From Autumnicola tepida (GTDB taxonomy: Bacteria > Bacteroidota > Bacteroidia > Flavobacteriales > Flavobacteriaceae): a stretch of 64,000 bases of DNA. Every line of letters begins with the position of its first letter. Position 1 is the first letter of the stretch. Made by a program: the position numbers and the translations under genes. Shown here piece after piece: positions 58,483 to 64,000 of this stretch. Where the stretch lies: contig NZ_JAVRHQ010000003.1 of NCBI RefSeq assembly GCF_031846485.1, forward strand, positions 124,001-188,000, given 5' to 3'. The notes under the pieces were generated by a model, which did not search any database, had not been told where the DNA came from, and worked only from the letters and a program-made list of their open reading frames with translations.

Positions 58483-59934
58483 ATGAAGATGAAAGAACGA
58501 AAAAACATAGACCGGCTTTACCAGGAGAAGTTCAAAGATTTTGAAGCTGCTCCCAGGGAAGAAGTTTGGCAAAATATTTCTGCCAAACTTAAAAAGAAGG
58601 AGGAAAAAAAGCCTCTTATCATTCCTTTCTGGTACCGGCTTGGGGGAATAGCCGCTGCGCTTGCCGTTATCCTTGGCCTTACCTATTTCCTTAACAAAAA
58701 TAACATCCCTGGTACAGACACAGAAGTGGTTTTTGAAATTGACGAATCTGCCCGGCCCACCATCAATGTTCCTGAAAACATTCCCACCCTTCAAAAAGCC
58801 GCGCAACTTTTAGATTCGGTTAAAATAGAAAGCAAACAGAATATTCCAAATTCACAAATTGCGGGCAATTCCCCGGGTGTTTCCCGCGGAAAAGCTTCAG
58901 CTTCAGGACAGCAAATTGCTGCTTCCAAAAAAGCCATTCAAACTACACAAAACAGCGATCGCATTGCTTCTGAAAACAACACGCATAAAACTTCAGGAGA
59001 AAAAAATAATTCCAGCCCAAAATCTGCCATAGAAAATTCTCCAGCTATCGCTGCAGGCGAGCCTAAAGAACCCGAAGCCGCCAAAGCATCTGCTTCAGAA
59101 AAAACAACAAAAGAGAATAGCATGGAAGAAGTTAATCCTAACGCCCTTGCCGAAATCGCCGGTAAAAAGAACAGCGAAGAGGTGTCTGTCCCGGAGGCCC
59201 AAAAAGGAAAGGTAAGGTTAAGCACCTTTGCGGCCCCCATTTTCTATGATAACCTTGGCAAGGGCAATGCTATTTCGCCTGAATTTAAAGACAACAATTC
59301 CCAGGCGAGGGTAACCGTGGCTTACGGGCTTAATTTGGCCTACCCCATCAGCAAGAAATTAAGCGTCCGCACCGGTGTGAGCAAAGTGAACATTAGTTAC
59401 GATATCGAGGAGATTGCTTACGGCCCTTCGGCATTTGCGGGAAGCATTGAAAGTATAAACTACCATACCAACAACAATGTACAGGTGCAGGACGAGAGCC
59501 CCGCGATAAGAATTCCCAATTCGGGGGGGCAGTTTTCAGAATTCAGTAATAATTCCGGCATTTCCCCGGCTTATGTATCCGGAGAAATCAATCAGCAATA
59601 CGGCTTTATTGAAGTTCCCCTGGAAATTGAATACGCCCTTATCGATAGGAAATTCGACCTGAACATTATTGGGGGTGGCAGCAGCCTGTTCCTGGATCAG
59701 AATTCGGTTAGTATAACGGCCAATAACCAGCGCACCGAGCTGGGAGAGGCAAATAACATCAATAACGTGAGCTTTAGCACCAATATTGGCCTGGGGATGG
59801 GCTACGAATTCCTGCCCGATTTCAGGCTGAATGTGGAACCTATTTTTAAATACCAGCTCAATACCTTTAAAGGAACAGATGGAGTGCAGCCGTTCTTCTT
59901 CGGAATTTATTCCGGGTTCAGCTATAAATTTTAA
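58483..59934 (+). CDS. Anti-sigma-like membrane protein with outer-membrane beta-barrel domain
   Basis: The 483-residue product has a short cytoplasmic head (NIDRLYQEKFKDFEAAPREEVWQNISAKL), a membrane helix (~residues 50-68), a long Ser/Ala/Lys-rich disordered stretch (~100-240) and a C-terminal beta-barrel-like domain ending YSGFSYKF. The start is ATG 58483 rather than TTG 58480. The layout suggests an inner-membrane anchor that reaches a barrel, and an anti-sigma role for the head is inferred from the sigma gene upstream. Confidence 0.75.
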   Translation: MKMKERKNIDRLYQEKFKDFEAAPREEVWQNISAKLKKKEEKKPLIIPFWYRLGGIAAALAVILGLTYFLNKNNIPGTDTEVVFEIDESARPTINVPENIPTLQKAAQLLDSVKIESKQNIPNSQIAGNSPGVSRGKASASGQQIAASKKAIQTTQNSDRIASENNTHKTSGEKNNSSPKSAIENSPAIAAGEPKEPEAAKASASEKTTKENSMEEVNPNALAEIAGKKNSEEVSVPEAQKGKVRLSTFAAPIFYDNLGKGNAISPEFKDNNSQARVTVAYGLNLAYPISKKLSVRTGVSKVNISYDIEEIAYGPSAFAGSIESINYHTNNNVQVQDESPAIRIPNSGGQFSEFSNNSGISPAYVSGEINQQYGFIEVPLEIEYALIDRKFDLNIIGGGSSLFLDQNSVSITANNQRTELGEANNINNVSFSTNIGLGMGYEFLPDFRLNVEPIFKYQLNTFKGTDGVQPFFFGIYSGFSYKF

Positions 59935-60674
59935 TGAATGGAAGGATCTTGTAGTTCCTGCAGAATAATTTCCCTTGTGGCTTCCTTCAATGCTTTTTTA
60001 TCTGAAATGTTTTTTCCTTTTGTGGGTAAAAAATGATGAATTTTCACCCGCAGTTTTCCCGGCCCTCCACTGAAGAATTTATAGGAAAACCTCTTTTTAC
60101 AGTCGTGAAATGTCATAGGTACAACAGGAATCTGGTGCTCAATTGCCAGTCTAAAGGCACCATCTTTAAACTGGTCCAGAAGGATATTTTGATCATCGGG
60201 CACCCCGCCTTCCGGAAAAATACAGATGCTGTTGCCCTGCTTTAACCTGCGCTGGGCTTCATTAAAAGCTCCCTGCCTGCTTCGCTGGCTTTTACGATCT
60301 ACCAGAATAGAGGTTTTCCGGTAGAAATGCCCAAAGAGCGGAATCCTGGCCAGTTCCATCTTTCCAATAAAAATAAACGGATGCCTGTTAACGGCCAGCA
60401 TTAACATGATATCTACAATAGAAGTATGATTGGCCACAATCATATAGCTTTTTCCCTTTTGCATTTTTTCAGCAGATTTCACTTTGGGATAGAAGCCCAT
60501 TCCGTAAAGGATGCATTTTGCCCAAATTCGGGCGCAAATATAGAATTGAGGGTAAAACCGTTCAGCAGAAGCAACTACAAGAAGCACCGGTAACATTACC
60601 AAAATGGGCAATCCCAATAAGATGTAAAACCAGATGCGCCATAATAATATGAACAGCTTTTTGAGTGTACCCAT
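59931..60674 (-). CDS. Second PlsC-family acyltransferase
   Basis: The 247-residue protein has membrane helices near the N-terminus, the HX4D motif in NHTSIVD and FPEGG as the substrate block. It is probably a lysophosphatidate acyltransferase, paralogous to 24570-25301 but distinct in sequence. I use ATG 60674, since the TTG at 60683 lies in the -7 promoter element. It converges on the sigma-linked gene, sharing four bases. Confidence 0.88.
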   Translation of the reverse strand: MGTLKKLFILLWRIWFYILLGLPILVMLPVLLVVASAERFYPQFYICARIWAKCILYGMGFYPKVKSAEKMQKGKSYMIVANHTSIVDIMLMLAVNRHPFIFIGKMELARIPLFGHFYRKTSILVDRKSQRSRQGAFNEAQRRLKQGNSICIFPEGGVPDDQNILLDQFKDGAFRLAIEHQIPVVPMTFHDCKKRFSYKFFSGGPGKLRVKIHHFLPTKGKNISDKKALKEATREIILQELQDPSIH

Positions 60675-60680
60675 AGAAAC

Positions 60681-60688
60681 CAAAAGTA
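60681..60688 (-). promoter_or_regulatory. -7 promoter element close to the second plsC start
   Basis: The minus strand reads TACTTTTG, matching TAnnTTTG. It ends only six bases before the ATG at 60674, so the transcript may be leaderless. A TTTTTG lies 24 bases upstream as a possible -33. Confidence 0.5.
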
Positions 60689-60721
60689 CTAAAATGAGTC
60701 GACTGAATTCTACAAAAAGGC

Positions 60722-60729
60722 TAACTTTG
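60722..60729 (+). promoter_or_regulatory. -7 promoter element for trpS
   Basis: TAACTTTG matches TAnnTTTG, 19 bases before the trpS ATG. It is divergent from the plsC promoter at 60681. Confidence 0.5.
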
Positions 60730-60748
60730 TAAAAAATTGAAAAAGTAA

Positions 60749-61717
60749 ATGTCCAGAATACTTACAGGAGTACAAAGCACGGGAACACCACATTTGGGAA
60801 ATTTATTGGGCGCTATTCTGCCTGCCGTGAAAATGGCCAACATGCCCGGGAACGATTCGTTTATTTTTATTGCAGACATGCATTCCCTCACCCAGATAAA
60901 AGATGCCGAAACCTTAAGAAACAACACCTACTCTGTAGCCGCCACCTGGCTGGCGTGCGGACTGGACATAGAAAAAAGCGTTTTTTACCGCCAGAGCGAT
61001 ATCCCGCAAGTAACCGAACTTACCTGGTATTTAAGCTGTTATTTCCCGTACCAGCGCTTAACACTTGCACATTCTTTTAAAGATAAGGCCGACCGGCTGG
61101 AAGATGTAAACGCTGGGCTTTTTAACTATCCTTTGCTGATGGCCGCCGATATTCTGCTTTATGATGCCGAAATTGTACCGGTGGGAAAAGACCAGCTGCA
61201 ACACCTGGAAATTACCCGGGATGTCGCTTCCCGCATCCACGCCAAAGTGGGAGAAATCTTTGTTCTGCCCGAAGCCAAAGTGGAGAAGAGCACCATGTAC
61301 GTACCGGGAACCGATGGGGAGAAAATGAGCAAATCCAAAGGAAATTTTATCAATATTTTTCAGCCGGATAAAAAGCTGAGAAAGCAGGTGATGGGAATCC
61401 AAACCGATAGCACGCCTTTGGAAGAGCCAAAGAACCCTGATACCTGCAATGTATTTGGCCTTTACCAACTTGTAGCGAGCGAAGCTGAGGTTGCCGAAAT
61501 GCGTCAAAATTACGAAGGCGGGAACTACGGTTACGGCCATGCCAAGCAGGCTCTGTTTGAAGTGCTAAAGGATAAATTCAGCGAAACAAGAGAAAAATAT
61601 GATTATTATATGAACAACCTGCCGGAGCTGGACAAGGCCCTGAGCCATGGCGCTGAAAAAGCCTCGGATGTTGCAAATACAGTTCTTAAAAGGGTGAGGG
61701 AGAAAATGGGGTACTAG
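60749..61717 (+). CDS. trpS: Tryptophanyl-tRNA synthetase
   Basis: The 322-residue class I synthetase charges tRNA-Trp. The HIGH-like motif is HLGNLLGA, and the second is KMSKSKGN. Length is typical. The stop codon TAG and the convergent dprA stop share the sequence CTAG. Confidence 0.97.
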   Translation: MSRILTGVQSTGTPHLGNLLGAILPAVKMANMPGNDSFIFIADMHSLTQIKDAETLRNNTYSVAATWLACGLDIEKSVFYRQSDIPQVTELTWYLSCYFPYQRLTLAHSFKDKADRLEDVNAGLFNYPLLMAADILLYDAEIVPVGKDQLQHLEITRDVASRIHAKVGEIFVLPEAKVEKSTMYVPGTDGEKMSKSKGNFINIFQPDKKLRKQVMGIQTDSTPLEEPKNPDTCNVFGLYQLVASEAEVAEMRQNYEGGNYGYGHAKQALFEVLKDKFSETREKYDYYMNNLPELDKALSHGAEKASDVANTVLKRVREKMGY

Positions 61718-62814
61718 ACAAGTTCAAACAACTTCCCCGGCAATGGCCTTATAAGGCCTTTAAGCTCCATATTCAGCAATACCGAAGCAGCTTTAAAAGT
61801 GGGATATTTGCAATTTAGCGCGATAAGGTCAAGTTCGGCCTTACCCATATTTTGAAGGTATTCTGCTATAATTTCTTCTTCGGGTTCCAGTGATACAAAC
61901 AGCTGTTTTTGAACTGCTCTTTCTGTAGAGGGAAGCTCCCAGTTTAAAATATACACAAGGTCTGCCGCTGAAGTAAGCACATGTGCGTTTTGGGACTTGA
62001 TAAGGTCATTACAGCCTTTGCTGTAAATATCGCCGGGGCGCCCCGGTACTGCGAATACTTCCCTGTTGTAGGAGTTCGCAAGATCTGCAGTAACCAGCGA
62101 GCCGCCTTTTTCCGCGCTTTCAATAACTATTGTGGCTTCGCTAAGGCCGGCAATAATCCTGTTGCGTTTCAGGAAGTTGTTCCTGTCGAATTTATCGGTG
62201 CTCCAGAAATCGGTAAAAAAACCTCCATTTTCTTCTATTCCGGCCATATATTTACGGTGCGCTTTAGGATAGATTTGATTAAGCCCGTGCGCAAGGCATC
62301 CTACGGTTTGCAGCCCGTGTTTTACCGCAGCGCGCTGAGCGGTAATATCTACCCCGTATGCAAAACCCGAGACAATAACAGGATCCAGTGGAGCAAGCCC
62401 GGCGATAAGCTCTTCACAAAACGCCGCCCCATGGCCGGTAATATTCCTGGTGCCCACTATACTTATGAGCTTTTTCTTCTGTAAATTAATGTTCCCGCGG
62501 TAGAAAAGCAGCAGTGGGCCGTCAAAACAATGCTTCAATTTTTCAGGATAGTCCTGATCCCGAAAATATGCCACACCAATCCCGTTCTTTTCAATAAACT
62601 TCAGTTCTTCCTCCGCGGCTTTTAAATGCGCTGTATGCTGTAAATTGGCAATCCTGGTTTTTCCAATACCGTTAAGCTTCAGCAAATTCTGCTTTTTTTC
62701 CCGAAAAACAGCTTCCGCAGAACCGCAGTGCCTGATAAGCTTTCTGGCCGTGCTATCCCCCAGGTTCGGAACATGTTGCAGGGCCAGCGCATAGAGTAGT
62801 TCGGGTAAATTCAT
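61714..62814 (-). CDS. dprA: DNA processing protein DprA
   Basis: The 366-residue protein loads RecA on incoming single-stranded DNA in natural transformation. It has an N-terminal helical (SAM/HhH-like) part, the Rossmann core (ISIVGTRNITGHGAAFCEEL, SGFAYGVDITAQ, RNRIIAGLSEATIVIES, AVPGRPGD) and a C-terminal winged-helix region. It is full length. Confidence 0.95.
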   Translation of the reverse strand: MNLPELLYALALQHVPNLGDSTARKLIRHCGSAEAVFREKKQNLLKLNGIGKTRIANLQHTAHLKAAEEELKFIEKNGIGVAYFRDQDYPEKLKHCFDGPLLLFYRGNINLQKKKLISIVGTRNITGHGAAFCEELIAGLAPLDPVIVSGFAYGVDITAQRAAVKHGLQTVGCLAHGLNQIYPKAHRKYMAGIEENGGFFTDFWSTDKFDRNNFLKRNRIIAGLSEATIVIESAEKGGSLVTADLANSYNREVFAVPGRPGDIYSKGCNDLIKSQNAHVLTSAADLVYILNWELPSTERAVQKQLFVSLEPEEEIIAEYLQNMGKAELDLIALNCKYPTFKAASVLLNMELKGLIRPLPGKLFELV

Positions 62815-62887
62815 CTACTAAAATTACACAAAAAAAGATTTGTTAATAAAATTTCTTTAGGTAACTTTATCAAAACCCGTGAACCCT

Positions 62888-62895
62888 TATTTTTG
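62888..62895 (+). promoter_or_regulatory. -7 promoter element at the HU-SPOR gene start
   Basis: TATTTTTG matches TAnnTTTG and ends five bases before the ATG at 62901. The transcript would have almost no leader. Confidence 0.5.
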
Positions 62896-62900
62896 TACCG

Positions 62901-63833
62901 ATGAACATAGCAAAGCATATTCAGGATTTACTTTATCGTTACGAATGCATAATCGTGCCCGGGTTTGGAGCTTTTCTTTCCCAAAAACAACCGGCATTTA
63001 TAGAGCATAAAACAAATACCTTTCATCCGCCCAAAAAGGTGGTTTCTTTTAACAGGCAACTGCTGAAGAACGATGGTTTGCTCGCCAATTATATAGCTGA
63101 AGCGGAACAGCTATCCTATAACAATGCCGTTTATAAAATTAATGAATTTGTCGCGTCCCTCGAGAAATCCCTTGAGGACGATAAAAAGGCCGAACTGGAA
63201 AATATCGGAGAATTCACTTTTTCTGCGGAAAAGACTTTGCAGTTCGAGCCTTGTACCGAAATAAATTACCTTACCGATTCTTTTGGGCTGGAATCTTTCC
63301 AGAGCGAAGTGGTGCAGAGAGAGGTTTATAAAAAACAGGTGCAGGAACTGGAAGAAAAGACACCTTTCCTTTTCACTCCCGAAAAAAGAAAATCTCCTTC
63401 TTATCTTAAATATGCGGCCATTGGCCTGCTTGCTTTAGGCTTAACAGGCTATGCCGGTTTAAACATTTACAGCAACCAGGTTTCGGAACATAATATCGCC
63501 GAACAACAGGAGGCAGAGAACCAGCTACAGCAGCAAATTCAGCAGGCTACCTTCATTATAGATAACCCGCTGCCTGCCGTAACCCTGGAAGTTGAAAAAC
63601 AATCGGGCGATTATCATATTGTAGCAGGCGCTTTTCGGATGCCTGAAAATGCTGAAAAAAAGGTAGACGAGCTTAAAGCTGAAGGATATAAAGCCAGGCT
63701 TATTGGTGAGAACAGATACGGCCTTCACCAGGTTGTTTATGCCAGCCTTCAGACTAGAAGGGAAGCGATTAATATGCTGCGCGAGGTGAAGAAAACCAAT
63801 GAAGGCGCATGGCTGTTGGTTGAGGAGCTTTAA
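62901..63833 (+). CDS. HU-CCDC81 and SPOR domain membrane protein
   Basis: The 310-residue protein has two HU-like CCDC81 domains in the N-terminal half (IVPGFGAFLSQKQPA and ELENIGEFTFSAEKTLQFEP), a membrane helix (~170-193) and a C-terminal SPOR domain (~225-310; YHIVAGAFRMPENAEKKVDELKAEGYKARLIG). The HU part faces the cytoplasm and may bind DNA; SPOR binds denuded glycan in the periplasm. It could thus link the nucleoid and the division septum; this is inference. Confidence 0.88.
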   Translation: MNIAKHIQDLLYRYECIIVPGFGAFLSQKQPAFIEHKTNTFHPPKKVVSFNRQLLKNDGLLANYIAEAEQLSYNNAVYKINEFVASLEKSLEDDKKAELENIGEFTFSAEKTLQFEPCTEINYLTDSFGLESFQSEVVQREVYKKQVQELEEKTPFLFTPEKRKSPSYLKYAAIGLLALGLTGYAGLNIYSNQVSEHNIAEQQEAENQLQQQIQQATFIIDNPLPAVTLEVEKQSGDYHIVAGAFRMPENAEKKVDELKAEGYKARLIGENRYGLHQVVYASLQTRREAINMLREVKKTNEGAWLLVEEL

Positions 63834-63871
63834 TTTAATACTTCTTTAACCGGAAATCGGGCTAAGCACCT

Positions 63872-63879
63872 TATTTTTG
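63872..63879 (+). promoter_or_regulatory. -7 promoter element for the thioesterase gene
   Basis: TATTTTTG matches TAnnTTTG, 15 bases before the ATG at 63895. Confidence 0.5.
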
Positions 63880-63894
63880 CCGAAAATTTAAAAT

Positions 63895-64000
63895 ATGCAA
63901 GCAAAATCCCCGGCAGAATCCAGAACTACCCTTACCGACCTTGTATTACCAAGTGAAACTAATCCGCTTAACAACCTGTTTGGAGGAGAACTTCTCGCGC
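63895..64000 (+). CDS. Acyl-CoA thioesterase, N-terminal fragment
   Basis: Thirty-five codons are visible before the right edge. The segment LTDLVLPSETNPLNNLFGGELLA matches the start of YciA/BACH-type hotdog thioesterases (LVxPxxxNxxGxLFGGxLL), which hydrolyse acyl-CoA. The catalytic Asp lies beyond the window. Confidence 0.8.
   Translation, partial: MQAKSPAESRTTLTDLVLPSETNPLNNLFGGELLA

Overview
The window is a chromosomal stretch of a Bacteroidota bacterium, almost certainly a marine-type member of the Flavobacteriaceae; genera near Gramella, Salegentibacter or Zunongwangia are a guess from gene content only. The evidence is the repeated TAnnTTTG promoter -7 element ahead of many genes, weak Shine-Dalgarno sequences, a gldH gliding-motility lipoprotein, a TonB-dependent receptor with an N-terminal carboxypeptidase-regulatory-like domain, many small SCxxx-type lipoproteins and a flavobacterial heme biosynthesis cluster. 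No prophage, CRISPR array, rRNA operon or SusC/SusD pair is present.

Layout. 1-660: 5' end of a macro-domain gene and two tRNA-Asn genes. 0.7-8.3 kb: SDR oxidoreductase, then a small sugar block of GH31 alpha-xylosidase-like enzyme, GH3 beta-glucosidase and a fuconolactonase-like amidohydrolase. 8.3-15.6 kb: DsbD, RseP protease, SCO1, FeoA-FeoB with a tiny Cys-rich membrane partner. 15.6-22 kb: metal homeostasis, with mntR, an Nramp transporter fused to a universal stress domain, a ZIP transporter, and a divergent TonB receptor sharing a palindromic DtxR/MntR-like operator. 22-31 kb: housekeeping and repair (DjlA-like co-chaperone, bacilliredoxin, PlsC, HD phosphohydrolase, DUF72, Fpg/Nei glycosylase, radical SAM, enoyl-CoA hydratase, NtrY-like kinase).

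31-43 kb: heme region. hemJ, hemH and an AraC regulator lie on the minus strand and hemA-hemC-hemD-hemE-orf-hemF-hemB on the plus strand. Together they cover the route from glutamyl-tRNA to protoheme except hemL. The plus-strand operon is interrupted twice: by a REP-associated tyrosine transposase bracketed by two palindromic REP-like repeats (hemD/hemE), and by a frameshifted four-helix-bundle (S23/IVS) gene bracketed by AGCTTAAAGC-type repeats (hemF/hemB). A second, intact four-helix-bundle gene sits in the same way between scoA and scoB at 49.6 kb.

43-64 kb: membrane proteins, CNNM/CBS protein, Ogt, serine hydrolase, 3'-5' exonuclease, ketoacid CoA-transferase, PBP1A-gldH-ricT operon, TrhO, RecA, an ECF sigma factor with a membrane/beta-barrel partner, a second PlsC, TrpS, DprA, an HU-SPOR transmembrane protein and the start of an acyl-CoA thioesterase. 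The most unusual structure is the heme operon with its two small inserted cassettes; the metal operator, the radical-SAM promoter palindrome and several possibly leaderless promoters are secondary points of interest.
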